Part shown: positions 6,621 to 15,140 of the stretch, piece after piece | Numbering within the stretch: the stretch's first letter is position 1 | Layout: each line of letters starts with the position of its first letter | NCBI GenBank assembly: GCA_014896535.1 | Contig: JADBKE010000009.1 | Span: forward strand, 1 to 64,000 | Length of the DNA stretch: 64,000 nt | Direction: 5' to 3' | Source of the DNA: Candidatus Fermentithermobacillaceae bacterium | Lineage (GTDB): Bacteria; Bacillota; Sulfobacillia; Fermentithermobacillales; DUSS01 | Made by a program: the position numbers and the translations under genes | The notes under the pieces: generated by a model | What the model was told of the DNA's origin: nothing | Seen by the model: the letters and a program-made list of their open reading frames with translations, nothing else | Databases searched by the model: none

Positions 6621-8207
6621 TCAACCTCTGGGCATGCAGTCGTGCCGCACGAACTGGGCAAATACCCATCCCTCCTGCCCGGAAGGCAGTCTTACCCGCA
6701 GCCAGTCCTGGGTTATCTCGAGCACCGACACCTGTGTCCCCATATTCACCTGCGTCAGGACGGGGTAAGTCATCCCGGGACCTTCCCTCACGTTCACCAG
6801 GTTGGCTGTGATCACGCCGGTACAGGCGGGCTTTCCGATGGCGACACCTGTGACCACGGTGATCTGCCTGGTTCTGAACACCCTGGCCGTGAGCATCAGG
6901 ACCTTGGTTACCATCACCGGTTCCCCGGCAGGCGGTACTTCGAAGTTCACGTGCTCAACCTGGACGAATACCCGGGCGACCATACCGGGTTTCGCCTCCG
7001 GCAGCACGACGAACTCGGAGAACGGCACGGTGAAGTGCAGCGTCCTGACCGTCTGGGTGGGCTCCATCAGGGGCTCGTAAATGATGCGCTGAGCGATGGC
7101 TCCGTCCACGATAATCTTTCCCGGGGCAACGATGGTTCGCTTGACTTCTGGAGTTGCCGAGTAATCGAGCACTGCGGCGACGGGCGGCTTTTCGGGCGGC
7201 ACATCCACGAGCTCGCGTACGATGGCTTGAGCGGTGTTCTCCCCCAGCACCTCCTGAATCCGCACGACTTCTTTTTCAACCTCGAGGCCGGCCACGCCCG
7301 TGACTCCCGTAACCACCTGCACCGTCTGTACTCGGACGACCTTGGCGGTAATTTCTATGACGATTCGAGCGGTAATACTTCTCGCGTTCCCCGTGACGTC
7401 CAGAGCCACGAACTCCACGGCCACATCGGCCACCACCGCCATGCCGGGTTGCGCGCCGGGGATTTCCACGAAGCGTTCGAAAGGTATGGTAAAGTGAGCC
7501 ACGTGCACGGTCTGGTACGGGGTCCTGGCTTCGTAGATCACCCGGAGACTTATCACACCGTTGACTATCACCTTATTGGGCAGCACCGTAGTCGTAGTCA
7601 CGTTGGCCGTGGCCACGTAATCGATGATGGAGACGACGGGCGGTTTCGCCTCCGGAACCGTAAGCTGCTCCCTCACCACCGCCTGCGCCGTGACCTCGCC
7701 CAGAACCGTCTCGGCCTTGATCATCTCTTTTGTGACCTGCAGGCCCGGAACGCCCGAGACGTCGGTCACCACTTCTACGATCGCGGTTCGCACCACTCGC
7801 ACGTACATGCTGAGCACCATGCGAACAACGACGGTCCTTCCATCGGGTCGCACTTCAAACGCGGCGTGTTCCACCGTGACAACGGGAACGGCGACCATGC
7901 CCGGCTCTGCACCCGGGATCTCCACGAATGTGCTGAACGGCACTTCTGCATGGAAGACGTGAACGGTCTGGTATGGGACTTGCGCTTCGTAAATGATGGA
8001 CAGGGAAACCACTCCGTCCACCACGACCTTGCCCGGCAGAACGGTCACTCTGGTGATGCGCGTCCTCGCCGCGAAGTCGATGACCGACGCCACTACGGGC
8101 TTGGGCTCGGGTACGGATACGGGTTCGGAGATAACCACCTGCGAGGTACCTTCGCCCACTACTTCTTCAAGGCGAAGCTCTTCCTTTCTGACTTCGAGGG
8201 TGTCCAC
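6621..8207 (-). CDS. Three-repeat SPOCS (DUF3794) protein with SH3b domain
   Basis: 528 residues from GTG 8207, which has GGAGGAGG seven bases upstream (a TTG at 8213 touches that site). Three repeats of about 140 residues (roughly 15-150, 160-300, 305-450) share the pattern of a VLGE opening, VLPGKVVVDGVVSL-type strand, YQTVHVFHAEVPF and FVEIPGAEPGM. These are SPOCS domains, known from SipL and SafA-related spore-coat assembly proteins. Residues 465-528 are an SH3b domain. SipL normally ends in LysM; here SH3b takes that place. It likely sits at the spore surface layers and bridges coat protein and peptidoglycan. Confidence 0.9.
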   Translation of the reverse strand: MDTLEVRKEELRLEEVVGEGTSQVVISEPVSVPEPKPVVASVIDFAARTRITRVTVLPGKVVVDGVVSLSIIYEAQVPYQTVHVFHAEVPFSTFVEIPGAEPGMVAVPVVTVEHAAFEVRPDGRTVVVRMVLSMYVRVVRTAIVEVVTDVSGVPGLQVTKEMIKAETVLGEVTAQAVVREQLTVPEAKPPVVSIIDYVATANVTTTTVLPNKVIVNGVISLRVIYEARTPYQTVHVAHFTIPFERFVEIPGAQPGMAVVADVAVEFVALDVTGNARSITARIVIEITAKVVRVQTVQVVTGVTGVAGLEVEKEVVRIQEVLGENTAQAIVRELVDVPPEKPPVAAVLDYSATPEVKRTIVAPGKIIVDGAIAQRIIYEPLMEPTQTVRTLHFTVPFSEFVVLPEAKPGMVARVFVQVEHVNFEVPPAGEPVMVTKVLMLTARVFRTRQITVVTGVAIGKPACTGVITANLVNVREGPGMTYPVLTQVNMGTQVSVLEITQDWLRVRLPSGQEGWVFAQFVRHDCMPRG

Positions 8208-8254
8208 GTTCAACCTCCTCCCCTCCTTTCCAAAAGGAGCGAGACTAGCACATT

Positions 8255-8323
8255 TATATGCTCAGGCCGGAATCGTGGTGAAACCGAAAATGTAACGCAC
8301 CTTCAGCAAATCCCGAGCATATA
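8255..8323. promoter_or_regulatory. Mirror-image GAGCATATA elements between two divergent genes
   Basis: The nine bases GAGCATATA occur on the plus strand at 8315-8323 and on the minus strand at 8263-8255. Each points at a gene: the GT2 gene starts 29 bases after the first, the SPOCS gene about 48 bases after the second. CATA-type -10 boxes are typical of mother-cell sporulation sigma factors (sigma E/K). No clear -35 was assigned, so the sigma factor is inferred. Confidence 0.4.
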
Positions 8324-8351
8324 CCGGGTCTGTGTAGGAGGTTTTCGGGTT

Positions 8352-9161
8352 ATGGGAATATGGGCGGCCGTCCCCGCAAAAGACGAAGAGAAAACCATAC
8401 TCCACGTCATCCAGTCCTGTCTTGCTGCCGGATCAAACCGGGTGGTGGTCGTCGTAAACGGATCGCGGGATCGCACAGAGGATCTGGTGCGGGAATTGCG
8501 CGATACCAGGGTGATGGCGCTGGTATTCAAAGAGCCTCTAGGTGTAGACGTCGCCAGATCTATATCCGCTTTCGAAGCTCTTCGCGGCGGCGCCGATTCG
8601 CTTCTCTTCTGCGACGGTGACCTTTCCGGTCCCATCTCGAAGTGTCTTGCGGAGCTGGCAGGCGCAATGGCATGGGGATACGATCTCGCCCTGACCGACT
8701 GTTATCCCAGAGGACTGCCGGGAACGGGGCTCGCCGCACAGGTCCTCAGAGCCCGGCGTCTGTTAAACGAGGGAATCGGCAGGGCCGACCTGGGCGTGGC
8801 TTCCATGTCCCACGGACCTTCGTGCGTGTCGCGGAGATTTCTCGAGACCGTTCCGCTGAAAGCCCTGGCCATACCCCCTCTCGCGCAGGCCCTGGCTGTG
8901 AAAAAAGGCCTGGTGGTGAAAATAGGTTCGTCCTTTGACCACCGGCTGCTTGGAGCCAGGGAAAAGGATGTGAGCCACGCAGAAAGCATAGCCGAATGCA
9001 TCATGGGGGATTCGGCGGAAGCCCTCGAAACTTTCCACGACAAATCCCCCACGCGCACATTCGAAGGAGCTGTGAGAATTGGCGCTGCGTCGGCCAGGAG
9101 ATGGGATATCCTCGAGAGCTACCTCACTCAGCCGTCAATCCGACGGCCTCAACCGCTTTGA
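8352..9161 (+). CDS. Family 2 (GT-A) glycosyltransferase
   Basis: 269 residues from ATG 8352 with TAGGAGG ten bases upstream. The N-terminus AAVPAKDEEKTI and VVVVVNGSRDRTEDL is the nucleotide-sugar site of GT2 enzymes; LLFCDGDLSG supplies the DxD metal motif. Only the GT-A core is present, with no membrane helix. The open frame continues far upstream through the antisense of the SPOCS gene, but that part is an artefact of codon bias. Divergent pairing with the SPOCS gene and shared promoter words suggest a spore-surface glycan role. Confidence 0.8.
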   Translation: MGIWAAVPAKDEEKTILHVIQSCLAAGSNRVVVVVNGSRDRTEDLVRELRDTRVMALVFKEPLGVDVARSISAFEALRGGADSLLFCDGDLSGPISKCLAELAGAMAWGYDLALTDCYPRGLPGTGLAAQVLRARRLLNEGIGRADLGVASMSHGPSCVSRRFLETVPLKALAIPPLAQALAVKKGLVVKIGSSFDHRLLGAREKDVSHAESIAECIMGDSAEALETFHDKSPTRTFEGAVRIGAASARRWDILESYLTQPSIRRPQPL

Positions 9162-9360
9162 TCTCCGGTACCTCTTGCTTCAGCACCCGCTCTATTCCGG
9201 CCTTCAACGTAAGCATGGCGAAAGGACAACCGCCGCAGCTTCCGGTCAGCTTCACCTTAACGACTCCATCCTCGGATACATCGATGAGTTCCACGTCGCC
9301 ACCGTCCGCCTGAAGCTGCGGGCGTATGCTCTCCAATGCCGCCTCGACTTTTTCCCTCAC
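9124..9360 (-). CDS. Nfu-type iron-sulfur scaffold (NifU C-terminal domain)
   Basis: 78 residues, GTG start with AGAGAGGG upstream. The whole protein is one NifU-like domain with the cluster ligands in GSCGGCPFAMLTL (CxxC) and the QADGGDVEL motif. It would carry a 4Fe-4S cluster to target proteins. Many Fe-S enzymes lie in this window. Its 3' end overlaps that of the convergent glycosyltransferase by 38 bases. Confidence 0.92.
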   Translation of the reverse strand: MREKVEAALESIRPQLQADGGDVELIDVSEDGVVKVKLTGSCGGCPFAMLTLKAGIERVLKQEVPEIKAVEAVGLTAE

Positions 9361-9457
9361 GATTCATCCCTCTCTTCGGCGTTTATCAGGTTCCACATAG
9401 CAGAACTACTTCGGGTCCGTCCCGGCCCGTCGCAGACGCCTTCTGCGAGCTCTTGAT

Positions 9458-11152
9458 TCACTCTTCTTCCGATTCCGCCGATCGCATCTCCTCCTCGATG
9501 GCGTCCAGGAAGGTTTGATCGTCCGTAAACCTCCGGGCCTGAGCCAGGCAGGTCTGGACGACCCTTCGACGGTGGGCGTGGTCGATCCTGAACGTACGGG
9601 TGGCTTTCAACAAGTCTTCCTCCGTTACCACCTCGGCTTGCCTGTCGAAGGCGATCCTCTTCGCCCTGGTCACCAGCTCCTCGAGTTCGGCGCAAGAGAA
9701 ATTTTTCGTCAGCGGAACTATCCGTTCACGCAGAAACTCCGCGGCGCTTTCCCGGCTCATCGACAGGGGTACCTTCGGCCTCCTCGAGCCCTCGGCGAAC
9801 CCCAGGTGGACCATGAGAACTTCCAGCCTGGCCTGGGGACCCGGATACAGGAAGGGGATCTTGTAATCGAAACGACCTGCCCGGGTGAAAGCTTCGTCCA
9901 GATGTTCCGGCACGTTCGTTGTCCCGACGATGATAGCTTCCCTGGAGGGATTGCCCAGCCATTCGAGGAACTGCGAGAACACCCGCTGGGTCTCCTCTTC
10001 GGCGGAACCCGCCGCCACCCCGGTTCTCTTGCCGAACCTGTCTATTTCATCCACGAACACTATGGCCGGCGACATCTTTTCCGCCATCGTAATGGCGCTC
10101 TTCATGTTCTGGCCGGATTCTCCCAGCCACTTTGAGTAGATGTTCTCGGTGACGAGATATATGAATGGCAGGTGAACTTCACTGGCCAGCGCATTGGCGA
10201 ACAGGCTCTTCCCGGTGCCCGGAGGCCCGAAAAAGAGCAAGCCCTTGGGAAGGGACAGGCCGAAGTGCCTCGCCCTGTCCGAGTGTTTGAGCACGTTCAC
10301 GATGTATTTGGACACGAACTCCTTGACGGCGTGATACCCGCCGATGTCGGCAAACCTCCACTGAGGGTCCCGAACTTCGAGGACTCTGGATTTCCTCACC
10401 ATGTCGGATTTGAGGTCCTTGATTATTCTGAGATCGAAATCCCGGGTTCTCTGGTACGACTCCAGAAGAATGCTTTCCGTCTGGTGCAGGTTGAGCCCGG
10501 CCAGGGCTACTGCGAGCTGCTCCGTCTTTTCCGAATCGCAGGGTACTTCCAGGTCACGAGCTACCATCTGGACCAGGCGCCTTCTCTCCTCATCGCTGGA
10601 GGGATCCACTGGGATGATGACGACGAAGTCTTTCGTGAAGTCGTCCATGATCCTCGACGCGTCCGAGGTGAGGATGAATACGGACGACCCGTTGGAAATC
10701 ACCTGGGGATCTATCGCCCAGGCCCGGATGGCCGACTGGAAACCGCTGTCGAACTCCCTCGTCTCGGACAGGTTCTGAATTATGAACACGGTCCTCCTTT
10801 GCCTGAGAAACCTGTCCACCTCTTTGAGGACCGCTCTCAGATTCTGGAGCTCGACCAACCCATCCGGCCGGATCCTCGAAGCGAGCGGGGTTTCGGACTG
10901 GAGCTTTTTCCTGTACGGTTCCGCAACCGGCCCCGTCGGAGACAGTTTCAACAACCCCAGACCGTCCCACGGATCGTAGATAAATACCTGGTCCACTCCG
11001 GAGAACTCCCCTGACGTGAGCACGTACAACTTAAGCTGAAGGATGCGCTTGGGGTCCACCGTCTCGAAGCACATCACCGGCGAGTAGTTGGCCTTTCGTT
11101 TAAGTAGAGCTTTTTGTATCCAGGAATCGTCCAGATAACTTGCGGTTTTCAT
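9458..11152 (-). CDS. Ycf46-like AAA ATPase
   Basis: 564 residues. Residues 1-250 resemble the degenerate N-terminal ATPase half of Ycf46 proteins (VFIIQNLSETREF, FVVIIPVDPSSDEERRRLV, LAGLNLHQTESILLES). Residues 265-500 are an active AAA module: Walker A GPPGTGKS (309-316), Walker B IVFVDEID (364-371), and FTRAGRFDYKIPF with the arginine finger. The C-terminal helical lid runs to about 560. Ycf46 in cyanobacteria is encoded near Ycf35 and affects photosynthesis-related traits; here the organism seems non-phototrophic. Last gene of the operon that starts at 12951, twelve bases after the 76-aa gene. Confidence 0.88.
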   Translation of the reverse strand: MKTASYLDDSWIQKALLKRKANYSPVMCFETVDPKRILQLKLYVLTSGEFSGVDQVFIYDPWDGLGLLKLSPTGPVAEPYRKKLQSETPLASRIRPDGLVELQNLRAVLKEVDRFLRQRRTVFIIQNLSETREFDSGFQSAIRAWAIDPQVISNGSSVFILTSDASRIMDDFTKDFVVIIPVDPSSDEERRRLVQMVARDLEVPCDSEKTEQLAVALAGLNLHQTESILLESYQRTRDFDLRIIKDLKSDMVRKSRVLEVRDPQWRFADIGGYHAVKEFVSKYIVNVLKHSDRARHFGLSLPKGLLFFGPPGTGKSLFANALASEVHLPFIYLVTENIYSKWLGESGQNMKSAITMAEKMSPAIVFVDEIDRFGKRTGVAAGSAEEETQRVFSQFLEWLGNPSREAIIVGTTNVPEHLDEAFTRAGRFDYKIPFLYPGPQARLEVLMVHLGFAEGSRRPKVPLSMSRESAAEFLRERIVPLTKNFSCAELEELVTRAKRIAFDRQAEVVTEEDLLKATRTFRIDHAHRRRVVQTCLAQARRFTDDQTFLDAIEEEMRSAESEEE

Positions 11153-11164
11153 TTGCCACCCCGT

Positions 11165-11395
11165 CTATCCGCAGAAGGATACAGTGCGCGCCCGCATTTC
11201 GAGGCCAAGCTTCTTTAAAGCCTCGACGAGCCGCGCTGTTTTGCCGTCGCCTTGTCTTTCAAATACGTCTATGCGACCGGCAGATACCCACACTTCGATA
11301 TATGAGCCGCCCGGCGATGAACGGACACCCGGGCCGGCATCGCACTCCATCGAGCCCATCGCCACGGTTCCGGGCAGGTCCCTGGCACCCGTCAT
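11165..11395 (-). CDS. 76-residue orphan in the Ycf46 operon
   Basis: ATG at 11395 overlaps the DUF2997 stop by four bases (ATGA) and has GGAGGTC at good spacing. The product is basic, with a predicted beta segment (SYIEVWVSAGRIDVFE) and a helix (LVEALKKLGLEMRAR). No family recognised. Position between DUF2997 and the ATPase, with tight coupling, implies a small partner or adaptor. Confidence 0.7.
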   Translation of the reverse strand: MTGARDLPGTVAMGSMECDAGPGVRSSPGGSYIEVWVSAGRIDVFERQGDGKTARLVEALKKLGLEMRARTVSFCG

Positions 11396-11619
11396 TCGGC
11401 CTTGACCTCCTTACGCCGTTCCTCCTCGGCGCCAAGTTCCCGTTTTATGCGCTCCACGTCCTTTCTTTCGATGGTAATCGGCACCGCCCACAGGCCGAGA
11501 CTCCTCAATATCCTCGTGAGGTTTTCTTCCTCATCGAGGCAAGTTTCGCCCGGAAAACCGAGGAAATCCATCTCGATTCGCCCGTTTTTGGAGATCTCTA
11601 TGCGAATAGTCCTGGTCAT
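11392..11619 (-). CDS. DUF2997 protein
   Basis: 75 residues from ATG 11619, one base after the DUF1257 stop. It opens with the beta hairpin MTRTIRIEISKNGRIEMDF followed by GFPGETCLDEEENLTRIL, the hallmark layout of DUF2997 with its conserved Cys. The tail is a charged helix. DUF2997 and DUF1257 are found side by side across cyanobacteria and anaerobes; their biochemical role is unknown. Confidence 0.85.
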   Translation of the reverse strand: MTRTIRIEISKNGRIEMDFLGFPGETCLDEEENLTRILRSLGLWAVPITIERKDVERIKRELGAEEERRKEVKAE

Positions 11620-11620
11620 C

Positions 11621-12067
11621 TCAGAGGACCCCCGTGACGACCACCTTCCTGCCCTCGGTCGCATGCTTTTCTTCTACCACATCAACCTGATAGTTTAGCA
11701 GGGAGAGGGCTTTGGACACGGCTATTGCCGAGTAGTTTTGAAGCACCCTGTCCTTGATTTCCTGAATGCGGCGCTCGTACCCTTCTAAGCCGTACGAATC
11801 GTACACGAACATCACCTGGCCCGTCTTCCTGTCGACGTTGATGCCGATTCCCCGGGGAATCTCCGGCGTAGAAATGACCCAGTCAGCGTAAAAGGCCCTT
11901 CCGTAAAAATCCTTTACGGTGTGAGAAACCTCGCCCATGAATTCCTCGGCTGCAGCCCACACCGCCTCGTGTAAAATGTCCCAACCGGGATCTTCCTCCA
12001 CGGACCGCCCCTCGGACAGAGCCTGGGTCAGCCGGATATCGGTCTTATACGAGCTTATCAGACTCAT
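11621..12067 (-). CDS. DUF1257 (Ycf35-like) protein
   Basis: 148 residues. Family features include the SLISSYKTDIR opening, VKDFYGRAFYADWVI, the IGINVDRKTGQVMFVYDSYG segment and a C-terminal ALSLLNYQVDVVEE helix. Ycf35 is a plastid and cyanobacterial protein of unknown biochemistry. The ATG overlaps the upstream membrane gene by four bases and GGAGGGAG provides the ribosome site, so the genes are translationally coupled. Confidence 0.88.
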   Translation of the reverse strand: MSLISSYKTDIRLTQALSEGRSVEEDPGWDILHEAVWAAAEEFMGEVSHTVKDFYGRAFYADWVISTPEIPRGIGINVDRKTGQVMFVYDSYGLEGYERRIQEIKDRVLQNYSAIAVSKALSLLNYQVDVVEEKHATEGRKVVVTGVL

Positions 12068-12951
12068 CCCCGCTCCCTCCAGGAAAGCCTTATTTTCCGT
12101 CTGAGGAACGCTTCCCTCTCCGCGCGCGCCCGGGCGACCTGTCTTGAAACCTCTTCCAGTCTTCGCCGCAGCGTTTCCTCGGATTCCTCACCGCTGCCTT
12201 CCGGCGGGCTGGACAACCAGGCGGAAGACCGGTCCTGGCGCGAGCTCCTGGCACCTTCCGCGTCAGGCCGGTGAGCTTTACGCGAAAGGATTTCCATCTG
12301 AATCAGAGCTATCCTCACCTCGGTCTGTTCCCGAAGAGCCTGTTCGGTCGGATGCTCATCCTCCAGCCTCTTCTTTTCGCTGAGGAGCTCCTCCAGGGAC
12401 ATTCGCGCGTACTGTTCCCTCCACGATTCAAGTTTCAGCGCGCGAACCCTCGTCATTCCTGCGCTCTCCACCCAGCTGTTCACGACCTGTCTGAGCCTCG
12501 AGATTTCCTCATCAGGTTCTTCCGCCTTCTCGACGCGGGTGACAGGGTACACGGGGCCCGCCGTACCCCTCGCGAGTTCGCTTAGGAAGCGACCGTACCG
12601 GAGGGAATCCAGCTTCCGGCGGAGACGTTCCTCTTCCTCTTCCAGCCCCGATATGGTTTCGTCGATATCAAGAGTGAGGATGGCCTTCCAGATCGACACC
12701 AGCGCAACGGAGAGAATGTCGAAGTACACTATTCCAACGCCAACAGCTGCGACGGCCTGAACCTTGGCGGACCACCCCGGCCCGAACATGCGGGCAGTTT
12801 GCCATCCGAGCGCCAGAGCGATGAGGGCGACGACGAGCAAAAGCAGCCTCGATTCGGAGGTGTGTTCAAACTTGGTCTTGAGGGTTTGGACCCAGGCGGC
12901 GGTCCCCCATCCGACCACGACAAAGGACACCAGCACCCAGAAGATCCACAT
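12064..12951 (-). CDS. Membrane protein with cytosolic coiled coil, first gene of Ycf46 operon
   Basis: 295 residues from ATG 12951 (AAAGGGGGG upstream). Three membrane helices lie at about 1-22, 37-58 and 68-95 (MWIFWVLVSFVVVGWG, LLLLVVALIALALGW, VQAVAAVGVGIVYFDI). Residues 100-295 are a long Glu/Arg-rich region with coiled-coil segments (ISGLEEEEERLRRKLDSL, LEEVSRQVARARAEREAFL). It could tether the soluble operon products to the membrane. No family recognised. Confidence 0.75.
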   Translation of the reverse strand: MWIFWVLVSFVVVGWGTAAWVQTLKTKFEHTSESRLLLLVVALIALALGWQTARMFGPGWSAKVQAVAAVGVGIVYFDILSVALVSIWKAILTLDIDETISGLEEEEERLRRKLDSLRYGRFLSELARGTAGPVYPVTRVEKAEEPDEEISRLRQVVNSWVESAGMTRVRALKLESWREQYARMSLEELLSEKKRLEDEHPTEQALREQTEVRIALIQMEILSRKAHRPDAEGARSSRQDRSSAWLSSPPEGSGEESEETLRRRLEEVSRQVARARAEREAFLRRKIRLSWRERG

Positions 12952-13211
12952 CCCGTGCCCCCCTTTTTGCGGCACCGAGAACCATCCCCGAGGTTCATTA
13001 TACCATGGTTCCCAGGAAACACCCGCCTAAACCCGGTTAGCGTTCGACTGGCAACCGGGCGCACGAAGCAATGGACCCGCCCGTGGGCTTGCCACGCCCG
13101 CTAAATGCCCACGCAACAACTACCAGGCCCGCGTTCTTCGGCGATGCCCCGACAAGGATTGCTGCCGCGACTTGCCGCCGCCCGTCGGGCACCACTCAGC
13201 TCGTCGCACGG

Positions 13212-14246
13212 TCATTTTCCGCTCAAGAAAGACCTGGCCAACCACAGGTGGTCCGTACCCGGCGGATCTAAAGCTTCCTCGCCCGATTCCCTGAGGACCA
13301 CCCGTCTCGCGTCGGCGATAATCTTTCCTATGACCGCGGCGTTAATTCCGTTTTCCCGGTAAGCTTTAACCAGGGAATCGCCGTCCGGATGCGTGACGAT
13401 AAGGCATCCCGAGGAGGTCAGCTTTAACGGGTCTATTCCGGTTACGGAGGCGACTTGGCTCGTAATCGGAAGCACCGGAATCGCTTTCGCGTCCACGATA
13501 ACACCCGAACCCGAAGCTTCGCACAACTCGTAGACAGCCCCGAGGACGCCCCCTTCGGTGACGTCGTGACAGGCCGTAGCTCCGTTCGCAGCGGCGATCA
13601 TGCCGTCCCTCGTGACGCTCACCATGGCGAAAAGCTTTTCGCCCTCAGCGACCAGGGATTTTTCGTCATTGGCCGGGTCGGGCAATAGCCGGGCAAGTTG
13701 ACCCGGAAAGTCCATCAGCAACACAGCAGTGCCCTCAAGACCCGCCCACTTTGTGACCACGATGTCGTCACCGGGCCTGGCGCCGGAGGAACGCAGAATC
13801 CTCTTTCCCTTCGTCTTCCCGATGGCCACCACCGCGAGAATCGGATGCTGGAGCCCCGGAGTCACCTCAGTGTGGCCTCCCGCCACCGTCACGTTTTCTT
13901 CGAGACAGGCCTGGTGTATCTCGTCCACCAATCCTTCGAGGTCCTCAAGCCGGGCCCCCTCCGGTAAGAGTATCGTGACGAGAACCGCCACCGGTTCTGC
14001 TCCTTTGGCAGCGACGTCGTTCAGGGCAACTTTCACGCCCAGCCAGCCTTGCTTTCTGGATGCACCGGTTATCGGATCGATGCTCGCCACGACCAGTTCC
14101 GATCCCATGTCCAGGACGGTGCTATCCTCGCCTATGCTGGGGGGCACGATCATCTCTGCTCGAAGAGCACCGGTACGGCGGAACACGATGTTGCGCAATA
14201 AAGTTGTTCCGATCTTTCCCGTAGACAAACGCTCGCTAGTATCCAC
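13212..14246 (-). CDS. AIR synthase-like / HypE-related protein
   Basis: About 344 residues. It has the PurM fold: IGEDSTVLDMG (ATP and metal site), the VKVALNDVAAKGAEPVAVLV helix, VTVAGGHTEVTPG and HDVTEGGVLGAVYELCEAS in the C-terminal half. HypE dehydrates the carbamoyl group for hydrogenase cyanide ligands, but this protein lacks the Cys-terminated HypE tail, so it is probably a related factor of unknown substrate. Start is uncertain: GTG 14246 has AAAGG at better spacing than ATG 14252. No hyp genes lie nearby. Confidence 0.8.
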   Translation of the reverse strand: MDTSERLSTGKIGTTLLRNIVFRRTGALRAEMIVPPSIGEDSTVLDMGSELVVASIDPITGASRKQGWLGVKVALNDVAAKGAEPVAVLVTILLPEGARLEDLEGLVDEIHQACLEENVTVAGGHTEVTPGLQHPILAVVAIGKTKGKRILRSSGARPGDDIVVTKWAGLEGTAVLLMDFPGQLARLLPDPANDEKSLVAEGEKLFAMVSVTRDGMIAAANGATACHDVTEGGVLGAVYELCEASGSGVIVDAKAIPVLPITSQVASVTGIDPLKLTSSGCLIVTHPDGDSLVKAYRENGINAAVIGKIIADARRVVLRESGEEALDPPGTDHLWLARSFLSGK

Positions 14247-14534
14247 TGGCATCACCTTTACTCTTGCCTGCGGTTTGTTGGAGCGATCTCACGGCCTCGG
14301 ATGTACCGTATGAGATCCTCTCTCGTCCCTCTTTGATACGCGCCCCAACGCCCGCGCTCCTGTCCGGCTACGAGTTTAAGTGCTCCTGCAACGAAAGGTC
14401 GCCTGCGGACATCGTTGACTTCCGAATCGTTTTGAGCTTAGCATATTGCGAATGTACTTCGGACATGGTTCCAACAGGGGCTCGTGGCCACCAGGCAATG
14501 GATACCACGGTCACGTCCGCCGGAGGGATTGCGT

Positions 14535-15119
14535 TTGCTCAGGATAGCCGGGGGTCGCTTCAAGGGCCGGTTGATAAAGAGCGTTCCGGGAGATTCCACC
14601 CGCCCGCCGCTGGGCAGGGTGAGGCAAGCTCTGGGAAACATCCTCGCACCTGTTCTCGCCGGTGCGGACATCCTCGATCTGTATGCCGGAACCGGGAGCT
14701 ATTCCATAGAGCTTTTGAGCCGGGGGGCGAAGTCAGCCGTCCTGGTGGATAATGACCCCCTTGCGGTGAAAATCATCAGGGAAAACCTCCGGTCTCTGGG
14801 CATCGAGAACCTCTGCACGGTGATCCAGGGGGACGCTCTGGAGACTTTGTCGGCGATGGTGCGACGAAACCGGGTTTTCGATGTGATCGTGGTGGCACCG
14901 CCGTACTTCTGCGGACTGGACGCTCAGACCATGTCAAGACTGGGAGAACATCCTCCCTTAAAACCCGGAGGAGTAGTCGTGCTTCAGCAGCACCGCCGCG
15001 AAACGCCCGTCCTGAAGACGGGATTGCTCGAAGCCTTGAGAACCTATAAGTACGGTGAGACCAGGCTCACCCTTTACAGGGCTTGCGAGGAGGAGCAAGA
15101 AGGTTCGACATGTGGTTGA
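14535..15119 (+). CDS. RsmD-like methyltransferase with altered DPPY motif
   Basis: 194 residues from TTG 14535 (GGAGGG seven bases before), giving the standard start LRIAGGRFKGR. Motif I is ILDLYAGTGSYSIELLSRG and motif post-I VLVDNDPLAVKII. RsmD methylates N2 of G966 in 16S rRNA using SAM. Its substrate motif is normally DPPF/Y; here it reads VVAPPYFCG, so the first residue is Ala. Either a relaxed relative or a non-rRNA enzyme. The usual coaD neighbour is absent; the next gene is a convergent polymerase. Confidence 0.75.
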   Translation: MLRIAGGRFKGRLIKSVPGDSTRPPLGRVRQALGNILAPVLAGADILDLYAGTGSYSIELLSRGAKSAVLVDNDPLAVKIIRENLRSLGIENLCTVIQGDALETLSAMVRRNRVFDVIVVAPPYFCGLDAQTMSRLGEHPPLKPGGVVVLQQHRRETPVLKTGLLEALRTYKYGETRLTLYRACEEEQEGSTCG

Positions 15120-15140
15120 GTCCCCGGGAGGTCGTCCGCT

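Noticed and set aside
6642-9161. 839-codon open frame on the plus strand
   Set aside because: Its first 570 codons are antisense to the SPOCS gene; GC-rich codon bias keeps that frame open. Only 8352-9161 is coding, with its own ribosome site and GT2 motifs.
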